This document shows, piece after piece, positions 56,755 to 64,000 of a stretch of DNA of 64,000 nucleotides. The DNA lies in assembly GCA_009838075.1 (NCBI GenBank), contig VXSG01000099.1:31787-95786 (forward strand). The letters run 5' to 3'. The notes beneath the pieces are model-generated. The model saw only the letters and a program-made list of their open reading frames with translations. It ran no database searches and had not been told where the DNA came from. The DNA is from Boseongicola sp. SB0665_bin_10. Its GTDB lineage: Bacteria; Pseudomonadota; Alphaproteobacteria; Rhodobacterales; Rhodobacteraceae. Position numbers and translations under genes: made by a program. The number at the start of each line of letters is the position of its first letter. The first letter of the stretch is position 1.

Positions 56755-57927
56755 TCAGAGCAGTTCGAGAAGCTCCAGCGTCGGCCAGGCATCCGCCGGC
56801 AAGCCGAGGCGCACCTGTTCCTTCTGCACCGCGCCGCGGGTCTTGGCACCGAGGATGCCGTCAATTCCGCCGACATCGTGGCCGCGAGCTTCGAGTCGTT
56901 CCTGCAATGCCCTGACCTGGCCCTCGTCAAGTGCCGTGCCGGGATCGCCCGCATCGTAGGCCGGCGCCCCTTCGAGGCGCATCGCGAAGTGCGCGGCGGT
57001 GATCACGTAGACGAAGCTCTTGTTCCACTCCAGGAACACGTTGAAGTTCGGATAGATCATGAAGGCGGGCCCGTTGCGGCCCTGGGGCAGCAATATCGCC
57101 GCTTCGAGATCCGGCGCCGCCAGCCTTCCCGATCTCGGCCTGACCCCGGCCGCCACCCAGTCAGACGCGCGTCTCCAGTTCTCGAACCCGGTCCCGGACC
57201 AGTCGAAGCGCCCAGGCATCCGGACTTCCTGCATCCAGGGCTGGTTTCTTTGCCAGCCGAGATTGACGAGCATTCCGGCACCCGAAACCAGGGCGTCCGC
57301 GGGGGAGCCCTTCAAGTCGACCTTTCCGTCGCCATCGCCGTCGACGCCGTTGAGAAGTATGTCTTCGGGCAGCATCTGGACCATTCCGATTTCACCGGCC
57401 CATGCACCCGTCGTGCTGACAGGGTCCAGGCCGCCGCGCTCGAACAGCTCGATCGCGGCCAGGACCTGGGGTCGAAACAATTCTGGTCGCCTGCAGTCAT
57501 GTGCAAGCGTGACCAGCGAATTGACCGTGTTGAAATCGCCCTGGACGACGCCAAAGTCGGTCTCGAAGCCCCAAAACGCAAGGAGGACGCCTCGGGAAAC
57601 GCCGTACTCGCGCTCGATTCGGTCAAGGACATGCGCCCATTTCCTGGCGTTCTCAGATCCATGATGAAGCCTGTGCTGGCTGATCAGGCGCCCGGAAAAC
57701 TCGATGAAGGGAACCTGGAATATCCCCTGCGCCCGGTCCGCCCGGATGACCTTCGGGTCGTGGGCTGCGTGTTCAAGAAAACGGTCGACCACGTCTTCCG
57801 GATGGCCGTTCCTGGTCGCCTCGTCCCTGATGCCGTCGAGAAACGCCTCGAATGGCCCCCCGCATGGCTGCGCGCCGGCAGACGCTGCACCGAGAAGAAG
57901 GGCGGACAGGGCAATGAGTGTCTTCAC
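56755..57927 (-). CDS. lytic murein transglycosylase (MltB type)
   Basis: 390 residues from GTG 57927, the true start of a signal peptide (VKTLIALSALLLGAASAGAQ). The SLT_2 domain carries the catalytic Glu122 in AFWGFETDFG and the family segments QVLAAIELFERGGLD and GEIGMVQMLPEDILLNGVDG. A C-terminal peptidoglycan-binding domain (VRALQERLEARGHDVGGIDG) follows. It cuts the glycan strands with 1,6-anhydro ends. Monocistronic. Confidence 0.93.
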   Translation of the reverse strand: MKTLIALSALLLGAASAGAQPCGGPFEAFLDGIRDEATRNGHPEDVVDRFLEHAAHDPKVIRADRAQGIFQVPFIEFSGRLISQHRLHHGSENARKWAHVLDRIEREYGVSRGVLLAFWGFETDFGVVQGDFNTVNSLVTLAHDCRRPELFRPQVLAAIELFERGGLDPVSTTGAWAGEIGMVQMLPEDILLNGVDGDGDGKVDLKGSPADALVSGAGMLVNLGWQRNQPWMQEVRMPGRFDWSGTGFENWRRASDWVAAGVRPRSGRLAAPDLEAAILLPQGRNGPAFMIYPNFNVFLEWNKSFVYVITAAHFAMRLEGAPAYDAGDPGTALDEGQVRALQERLEARGHDVGGIDGILGAKTRGAVQKEQVRLGLPADAWPTLELLELL

Positions 57928-58261
57928 GTTCGGAATCCTTCGGGGCTTCTCCCCCGGACTTAGTCGGCCACCGCCAAACAAGCAACCGGCCTTGATTGCA
58001 CGGCGGCAGTCTTGCAATTCGGAATCCCGTCGCAACCCGCCTGGCCCCAGGACGGCGGACGCGGCCAGCGGCGCCCGTGCCTGATTCGGCCGGAGGCGCC
58101 GACATCGCGGGAGGGCCCTGCTTCAAGCGATCGCCAAACGGCCGGAACACGGCCGCGCCGCGATCAAGCCGAAGACCGACCGCCACTTTGGGCGGAACGG
58201 AACGTGCCTTGCGTCGCAATCCGTTTGATCACGCGACCAAAACGTGCTGCAAGCTTCGTTC
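57928..58261. other. short divergent intergenic region
   Basis: About 330 bp between the starts of the transglycosylase and the phosphatase. No gene-like frame; must carry two promoters, which I could not place. Confidence 0.4.
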
Positions 58262-59056
58262 ATGAGCCTCGAGGAAAGGTCTGCATTTTCGATTGAACTC
58301 TGCCGGGCCGCCGGGGCGCTGGCGCGAGACCACTTCGCGCGCCGCGATCAGCTGCGCGTTGACCAGAAGGGGTCGCAGGACTGGGTCAGCGAAGCCGACC
58401 GCAAGGTCGAATCGTTCATCCGCGAGAGCATTGCGGAAGCGTGGCCGCAAGACGGAGTCGTCGGCGAAGAACATGACGACACCCCTGGCTCAAACGACTT
58501 CACGTGGGTCATTGACCCGATAGACGGCACCACGAATTTCCTTAGCGGCATTCCCACCTGGGCGGTTGTCCTCGCAGGGGTGTCTGAAGGCGAAACGCGA
58601 ATCGGCGTGGTCCATGACCCGATCTACGGAGAGACCTTTTCTGCTCTTCGAGGGGGTGGAGCAAGGCTGAACGGGCGTGCGATACGCGTGGCGGAGGGCA
58701 AGACGCTGGACGACGGGATCGTGGCGGTGGGCTACTCGAATCGCGTCAGGGCCGAGAACGTCGCTTCAACTGTTGCCGCCCTCGTGGTCCGCGGAACGAT
58801 GTTTCATCGCAATGCCAGCGGCGCCCTGTCCTTGGCTTACGTGGCCGCGGGGCGCCTGGTCGGGTATGTGGAAGAGCACATGAACGCCTGGGATTGCCTG
58901 GCGGGTCTGCTTCTCGTGACCGAGGCGGGTGGACTGACCGAGGATCTGAATGCCGACGAGATGATCCGCGAAGGGGGTCGCGTGATCGCCGGCGCGCCGC
59001 AGGTCTTTGAGGAGCTGAAATCCATGTCGACGCCTGCATGGGGCGGATCAGGTTGA
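58262..59056 (+). CDS. inositol-monophosphatase-family phosphatase
   Basis: 264 residues from ATG 58262. Motif A VIDPIDGTTNF (residues 83-93) and the acidic GEEHDD give the metal site; motif B is EEHMNAWDCLAGLLLVTEAG. In the family the substrate may be inositol-1-phosphate, histidinol phosphate (HisN) or 3'-phosphoadenosine phosphate (CysQ); the sequence does not decide. No operon partners. Starts at GTG 58244 or ATG 58262, neither with a good Shine-Dalgarno. It converges on an ABC operon that may import phosphorylated compounds. Confidence 0.85.
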   Translation: MSLEERSAFSIELCRAAGALARDHFARRDQLRVDQKGSQDWVSEADRKVESFIRESIAEAWPQDGVVGEEHDDTPGSNDFTWVIDPIDGTTNFLSGIPTWAVVLAGVSEGETRIGVVHDPIYGETFSALRGGGARLNGRAIRVAEGKTLDDGIVAVGYSNRVRAENVASTVAALVVRGTMFHRNASGALSLAYVAAGRLVGYVEEHMNAWDCLAGLLLVTEAGGLTEDLNADEMIREGGRVIAGAPQVFEELKSMSTPAWGGSG

Positions 59057-59188
59057 GCCAGCGTCTTCCGGCGGCGCTTCAATGCAAGGCCGGAAGGATC
59101 GCCGATCCTGCAAGGCTCCCGCGCGGAACGGTCAATTCGCCAGGCGATGCCCGGGGTGTCGGATCGCGATGTGGTCCCGACGGGTCCG

Positions 59189-60256
59189 TCACGCCTCTCC
59201 GGGCAGCAGCACGGGTCCTCTCGAGGCAAAGGACATGCACAGGTTCGTGCCGACCTCCAGCGGTTTGTCCACGTCATCCTGCACGGCAAAGACCTGTCCG
59301 AACCCGCCCTCCAACGTGTATTCCATCCGCACGCCGACATAGGTCGCCTTCGCGACCGTCGCATGCACGCCCGAATCGCCATCAAGGACAATTCGGGAGG
59401 GGCGCACCGCAAGCGTGGCTGGCCCCGGGGACAATCCTCGCGCCGGCAGCCGGTGCCGGTAGCCCTCGATTTCGATCATCGCGGTTCCGCCATCCAGTTC
59501 GACAATCTGGCACTCAATGAGGTTCGCCTCTCCGATGAAGTCGGCAACAAATCGGTCGTTGGGCGCGTCGTAGAGCTCGCGCGGCGTACCAATCTGGGCG
59601 ATGGCCGCGTTGCGCATCACGACGATCTCGTCGGAAACCGCAAGCGCCTCTTCCTGGTCGTGGGTGACATAGACCACGGTCAGGCCGAGCTCCTGCTGTA
59701 TCGCGCGGATGTCCTCACGCACCTGCCGGCGCAATTTGGCGTCCAGATTCGAAAGCGGCTCGTCAAAGAGCAGAACCTGTGGCTCAAGCACCAACGCGCG
59801 CGCCACCGCAACCCGCTGCTGCTGGCCACCCGACAGCTCGGACGGCAAGCGCCCATCAAAGCCCTTGAGACCCACCAGTTCCAGCCCCTGCAGCGCGCGA
59901 GCGCGGGCTTCCCCCTTTCCGAATCCCGAAAAGGTCAGGCCATACATGACGTTTTCCAGCACGCTCATATGCGGAAAGAGCGCGTAGGACTGGAAGACCA
60001 TCGACACGTCGCGGTCGGTCGCGGGCAACGTCGTGACATCCACGTCGCCAATGGTTATTCGGCCCGAAGTGGCCATCTCCAGCCCCGCAATCATCCTGAG
60101 CGTCGTGGTCTTTCCGCAACCCGAAGGGCCGAGAAGGGTCACGAGCTTGCCGGCGTCCACCGCGAGGTCGATGTTGTCGACCGCAACGACATCCTTGCCG
60201 AAATTCTTCGAGACGCCCTCGAACCGGATGGGTGCGGCCTTGGATGCGATGCTCAT
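59189..60256 (-). CDS. ABC transporter ATP-binding protein (FbpC/AfuC type)
   Basis: 355 residues. Walker A GPSGCGKT at 43-50, Q-loop FQSYALFPHM, signature LSGGQQQRVAVARALV, Walker B VLLFDEPLSNLD, switch His in YVTHDQEEALAVSD. A C-terminal TOBE domain of about 110 residues (TLAVRPSRIVLDGDSG) follows, as in the iron/putrescine/phosphonate-type group. Last gene of a three-gene operon, 12 bp after the permease gene. Confidence 0.9.
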   Translation of the reverse strand: MSIASKAAPIRFEGVSKNFGKDVVAVDNIDLAVDAGKLVTLLGPSGCGKTTTLRMIAGLEMATSGRITIGDVDVTTLPATDRDVSMVFQSYALFPHMSVLENVMYGLTFSGFGKGEARARALQGLELVGLKGFDGRLPSELSGGQQQRVAVARALVLEPQVLLFDEPLSNLDAKLRRQVREDIRAIQQELGLTVVYVTHDQEEALAVSDEIVVMRNAAIAQIGTPRELYDAPNDRFVADFIGEANLIECQIVELDGGTAMIEIEGYRHRLPARGLSPGPATLAVRPSRIVLDGDSGVHATVAKATYVGVRMEYTLEGGFGQVFAVQDDVDKPLEVGTNLCMSFASRGPVLLPGEA

Positions 60257-60268
60257 CTCACGCTCTCC

Positions 60269-62482
60269 TCAAACGTTGGTCCGCGACTGCGTCATGCGGC
60301 GCCCTATCTGGGTGCGCCCGACGATCAGCTGCATCAGCGCCACGGCGGAGAGCATGACGAAGATCAGCGTCGTGGAGTAGGCAATCGCGAGGCCGTAATC
60401 GTTGTTCTCGACGCGCCCGATGATGTAGCTGGTGGCCATGTCATACTCCGCCGACACAAGGAAAATCACGGCCGAAATCGCGGTCATTGCGCGCACGAAG
60501 GAATACACGAGCGCGGCGAGAATCGCCGGCCGCAGAAGCGGAAGGATCACCCGACGGAAAGTTTGCCACGAGTTGGCGCCGAGCGTCAGGGAGCTTTCAT
60601 CCAGGGACTTGTCGAGCTGGGACATGGACGCGATGCCGGCGCGCACGCCCACAGGCATGTTGCGGAAGATGAAGCTGACCACGAGGATGATGCCCGTCCC
60701 GGTTATCTCGATCGGCGGCACGTTGAAGGCCAGGATGTAGCTGACGCCGATGACCGTGCCGGGGATCGCGAAGGACAGCATCGTGCCGAACTCGAACGCG
60801 CTCTTCCCCGCGAAGCTCTGCCGAGTCAGCAGATACGCAGTGACCAGCCCCACCGCGCCCGTCAGAGGCGCCGCGATCGCGGCGATGGTGATCGTCGTCC
60901 AGAAGCTGTCCCAGGCGGCGCCCGTCCAGCGGATGCCCTCCTCCTCGATGCGTATCGAAAAGGCCGTCACGTAGTGCTTGAACGTAAGCGAGTTGTTGAC
61001 GCCCCAAAGCTCCACGACGCTTCCATAGACGATCATGCCGTAGACCGTTGCAGTGAAGATCGCCCAGCTGATCGCCACAATCATTGCCGGAATCGCGAGA
61101 CCGATGGGTATCAACGGGTGCACGCCTGCATCGCCCTTGCCGGAGACGGTCGTATAGCTCTTCTTCCCAAGCCAGGCCCGTTGGGCAAAGAAGGCGGACA
61201 GGGTGAAGAACAGCAAGACCATGGCGAGCACCGCCGCACGACCCTGGTCGTATTGCGCGCCGACGATGGCGAAGAAGATCTCCGTCGAGAGCACGTCGAA
61301 GTTGCCGCCCAAGACGAGAGGGTTGCCGAAATCGGCCATGCTCTCGATGAAACCCAGCAGGAACGCGTTGGCAAGTCCTGGGCGCATCAGCGGCAACGAG
61401 ACCGTGCGGAATGTCTGCCAGCGGTTGGCGCGCAACGTCTGCGCGGCTTCCTCCATCGACGGCGAGACGCCCTCGACCACGCCGATCAGGACGAGGAAGG
61501 CGATGGGCGTGAACGCCAGCGTCTGCGCAATCAGCACGCCGGGCATGCCGTAGAGCCATCGGGTCGGCTGCGTGCCCAACAGGTCTGCGAAGAAGACGGT
61601 CACGGATCCGGACAGGCCGAAGAGGAGGATCAGCGCGAGGCCGATCACGAATGGCGGCGTGATGATCGGCAGCACGGTCAGCGCGCGGAGCAAGCGCTTC
61701 CAGCGAAACCCCGAGCGGGTCACGACAAGGGCAAAGGCGAGGCCCAGAACGGTGGTTATGAACCCGACGGTGATGGCAAGGACAAGTGAATTCAGTGCCG
61801 CCCCGCATCTCGTGCCAAAGAAGCAGCCCAGGCCCCACAGGCGATCATCGAAGAACTTGCCGACAAATGCCGAGATCGAATACGCGCCTTCGTCGGTCAC
61901 AAAGGCCGAGAACAGCATGTTCGCGATGGGAAAGAACACGAAGGCGGTGACAATGGTGACCACGCCGCCAATCGCGCCGACCACGAAGACGTCGCCATTG
62001 ACCGCCCCTCGCGCGGCAATGCCCTGGGTGAAGAGAAAAAGGAAGGAAGAGGCGCAAATCATCGCGCCGTATCCCATCCCGAACTGGCGGTCTCCCAGCG
62101 CGCCAAACGCAGAATTCATCCACTGGAAATTGAATCCGCGGATGCCGATGGAGAATCCCTGGACGATCAGCCAGCCGAATCCGAGCGCGCCTGCGACGGT
62201 CAGAATGCGGAAATACGTGGGGTCGGATTTCTCCCGCCCGAGGGCCAGGAGCGGCAGGATGAGAGGGATCGCCAAGGGGGCCAGCCACAGCTTCTCGCCC
62301 TGTCCGATCAGGAATGCGGCTGGGGAATAGTCCTCGTCGAGCGGGTAGCCGTCGACCAGCCACTCAAACGAGAAGAAACCGTCCTCCACCCCGTACCAGG
62401 GGCAGAGGACGAAGCCGACCCACCCGGCGATGATCCAGAAGATCAAGACCGGAGGGGTCCGTGCTGCTTTCGCGGGCGTCAC
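60269..62482 (-). CDS. ABC transporter permease, fused two-domain (FbpB/AfuB type)
   Basis: 737 residues from a GTG placed directly after the upstream stop (TAG then GTG). About 16 hydrophobic helices. Two BPD-type permease modules with EAA-like loops (EEAAQTLRANRWQTFRTVSL, then DESSLTLGANSWQTFRRVIL) are joined in one chain, so one polypeptide replaces a dimer. The N-terminal region carries extra helices and a periplasmic stretch before the first module. The family imports ferric iron or organophosphates. Confidence 0.9.
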   Translation of the reverse strand: MTPAKAARTPPVLIFWIIAGWVGFVLCPWYGVEDGFFSFEWLVDGYPLDEDYSPAAFLIGQGEKLWLAPLAIPLILPLLALGREKSDPTYFRILTVAGALGFGWLIVQGFSIGIRGFNFQWMNSAFGALGDRQFGMGYGAMICASSFLFLFTQGIAARGAVNGDVFVVGAIGGVVTIVTAFVFFPIANMLFSAFVTDEGAYSISAFVGKFFDDRLWGLGCFFGTRCGAALNSLVLAITVGFITTVLGLAFALVVTRSGFRWKRLLRALTVLPIITPPFVIGLALILLFGLSGSVTVFFADLLGTQPTRWLYGMPGVLIAQTLAFTPIAFLVLIGVVEGVSPSMEEAAQTLRANRWQTFRTVSLPLMRPGLANAFLLGFIESMADFGNPLVLGGNFDVLSTEIFFAIVGAQYDQGRAAVLAMVLLFFTLSAFFAQRAWLGKKSYTTVSGKGDAGVHPLIPIGLAIPAMIVAISWAIFTATVYGMIVYGSVVELWGVNNSLTFKHYVTAFSIRIEEEGIRWTGAAWDSFWTTITIAAIAAPLTGAVGLVTAYLLTRQSFAGKSAFEFGTMLSFAIPGTVIGVSYILAFNVPPIEITGTGIILVVSFIFRNMPVGVRAGIASMSQLDKSLDESSLTLGANSWQTFRRVILPLLRPAILAALVYSFVRAMTAISAVIFLVSAEYDMATSYIIGRVENNDYGLAIAYSTTLIFVMLSAVALMQLIVGRTQIGRRMTQSRTNV

Positions 62483-63508
62483 CTACTGTGGCAGGGTCGA
62501 AACCTCTTCGTCCCATTTTTGCAGCAGGCGCTTGCGCTCGTCCGACGAGCCGTACTTCTTGAAGTCGTAGTCAATCAGCTTGATCAGGCTCATGTCGGGC
62601 GCGCTCTCCGAGGTCTCCGCACCCTTGTTCGACGGGACCTGGAACGCATTCACCTGCAGCGCGAGGTTCTGCGCCTCGACGGAGAGCGCCCAGTCATAGA
62701 ACATCTTGGCCTCTTCCAGGTTGCGTGCGCCTTCGATGATCGACATCGAACCGATCTCGTATCCGGTGCCCTCGCACGGTGCCACGACCTTGATCGGGAA
62801 ACCGGACACGGCCTGCTTCACCGCGTCGTGCATGAAGACGATGCCGATGGTGTTTTCGCCACGGCCCGCCGCCTTGATCGGGGCCGAGCCGGACTTCGTG
62901 TACTGGTTGATGTTGGCGTGAAGGCCCTTCATGAACTCGAACCCGTCATCCTCGCCAAAAATCTGCACCATGGATGCAAGGGTCGTGTAGGCCGTGCCTG
63001 ACGAATTCGGGTTCGCCATCTGGACATGCCCCTTGTATTCGGGTTTCAGCAGGTCCTTCCAGCAGGACGGCTCAGGCAGGCTGTTCGCGGCCACGAGTTC
63101 GGTGTTGAAGCCGTAGCCGAGCGCGCCGGAATAGATGCCGATGGTCTTGTTGCCGGCGCTTTCGGCCTGCGCGATCGCCCAATCATGCAGTTGGTCGCGC
63201 ATGGGCGAAATGTATTCCATTGTCAGGCCTTCCTCCGCCGCCTGCAAGTGCGGGTCGCCCGTCCCGCCCCACCAGACGTCGCCCTTGGGGTTGGACGATT
63301 CCGCGCGAACTTGCGCGAAGGTCTCGCCCGAAGACTTCCGGGTCATGTTCACGTCAATGCCCGTCGCATCCTCGAAGCTCCGAGCCATCAGCTGGCACCA
63401 GTCTTCCTGTGCCGAACAATAATATGTCAGCTTGTCGGCAAATGATGCCGGAGCAGTCGCGGCGAGCGCGATCAACGACCCCGCCAACGTGGCTGTTATC
63501 CTCTTCAT
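62483..63508 (-). CDS. periplasmic binding protein, AfuA/FbpA type
   Basis: 341 residues with a signal peptide (ITATLAGSLIALAATAPASF, cut after FADK). Start 63508 has AAAGGAGAGGAAG upstream. The ligand pocket residues are of the AfuA kind: FMHDAV (His227, Asp228) and GYEIG (Glu251), with the same spacing as the AfuA residues I recall as His205, Asp206 and Glu229, plus KSSGE (Ser59/Ser60) near the start. FbpA iron binders instead use a Tyr-Tyr pair, which I do not see at the matching place. The cargo is therefore likely a sugar phosphate or other organophosphate rather than iron. Confidence 0.88.
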   Translation of the reverse strand: MKRITATLAGSLIALAATAPASFADKLTYYCSAQEDWCQLMARSFEDATGIDVNMTRKSSGETFAQVRAESSNPKGDVWWGGTGDPHLQAAEEGLTMEYISPMRDQLHDWAIAQAESAGNKTIGIYSGALGYGFNTELVAANSLPEPSCWKDLLKPEYKGHVQMANPNSSGTAYTTLASMVQIFGEDDGFEFMKGLHANINQYTKSGSAPIKAAGRGENTIGIVFMHDAVKQAVSGFPIKVVAPCEGTGYEIGSMSIIEGARNLEEAKMFYDWALSVEAQNLALQVNAFQVPSNKGAETSESAPDMSLIKLIDYDFKKYGSSDERKRLLQKWDEEVSTLPQ

Positions 63509-64000
63509 CTTCCTCTCCTTTCGGGTTAGATTGGACCGGTTGTCGCGGCCCTGGTTTGCGATGCCTCGCGAGGCTTCGCGCATTTTCTCCATCTTCGGCG
63601 GCCGTTCCAGCGTCCCTGCCAGGGCTTTCGAAAGCTTCGAGTTCTCCCTTTCATCGGCCTGCCATCCGCCACCGGAAAGACCATAGTCCGGCATCGAGCG
63701 GTGGTGCAACGGTCGAAGCGCTTGCCACGACAATGGTCGCCAACGGGCATGTTGGGGACGCACCCCGCTGCACCAGCCTCTGACAGCGCCTCGATTTCAG
63801 TGGCGTGCCATGCCTTCCCGTCGTCCACCGGCCATCTCTCTTGCGTTGCCCTGGAGGCGATGTCGCGCCGACCGGCGCTGGCCCACGCGGACCGGCAGTC
63901 CCGCCCAAGCGGACCGGAAGTCGCCGGGCGACGTCTTGCGGAGCGCTCATGCGGCGTCTCCGCCGCTTCGGAGCGAGGCAAGGCGGCTGCCCAGAAGGTC
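63509..64000. other. gene-free right edge
   Basis: About 490 bp upstream of the binding-protein gene. Open frames are Arg/Pro-rich with no domain. It should contain the promoter of the transporter operon; no regulator gene or clear operator is visible before the window ends. Confidence 0.45.

Noticed and set aside
59189..63508. Ferric-iron transporter FbpABC
   Set aside because: The binding protein shows the AfuA-like His-Asp...Glu set rather than the Tyr-Tyr iron site, so the iron label was not used.

Overview
This is about 64 kb of G+C-rich chromosome from an alphaproteobacterium, probably close to the Rhodobacterales (inference). The evidence is the gene set: a DUF1013/TrcR regulator, COQ9, a TIGR02302/DUF4175 protein beside lysA, an L-malyl-CoA/beta-methylmalyl-CoA lyase of the Rhodobacter Mcl1 type, DgcN/DgcA D-glutamate enzymes, and a taurine-pyruvate aminotransferase. 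No rRNA, tRNA or CRISPR array was found.

Layout. 1-3 kb: an ankyrin-repeat protein overlapping a small protein tyrosine phosphatase. 3-17 kb: dnaX, ybaB and recR, normally neighbours, with about 10.4 kb between dnaX and ybaB. Everything intact in that insert is on the opposite strand: a secreted protein, a MORN fragment, a zinc-ribbon membrane protein, a TbpB-like surface lipoprotein, an A+T-rich three-gene cassette (unknown protein, ParA-like ATPase, RelA/SpoT-fold synthetase-like protein), two integrase remnants, an intact tyrosine integrase and an MFS transporter. 17-27 kb: housekeeping genes (TrcR, COQ9, rpsU, an Lrp regulator, pheT/pheS, rplT/rpmI, pyk, an N-formylglutamate amidohydrolase, DUF1244). 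27-32 kb: a dgcN-dgcA-dat operon for D-glutamate or D-amino acids, divergent from mcl1, then two small paralogous membrane proteins. 33-37 kb: a form II CoxSLM-type molybdenum hydroxylase. 37-41 kb: a Kef-type antiporter, accA and plsC. 42-47 kb: a CUT2-type sugar or polyol ABC transporter with two polyol dehydrogenases. 47-55 kb: a split zinc-ribbon protein, TIGR02302, lysA, osmC, a tiny lipoprotein, argH and tlpA. 55-64 kb: tpa, a lytic transglycosylase, an inositol-monophosphatase-family enzyme, and an ABC transporter whose binding protein resembles the sugar-phosphate binder AfuA more than an iron binder.

The best candidate for an undescribed system is the 8957-11284 cassette. Its three tightly packed genes join a small alarmone-synthetase fold to a ParA/MinD-type ATPase and a conserved-looking unknown protein. 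It is clearly A+T-richer than its surroundings and lies beside an intact integrase and two integrase scars. I know of no named system with this gene set, and a defence or toxin role is inference.
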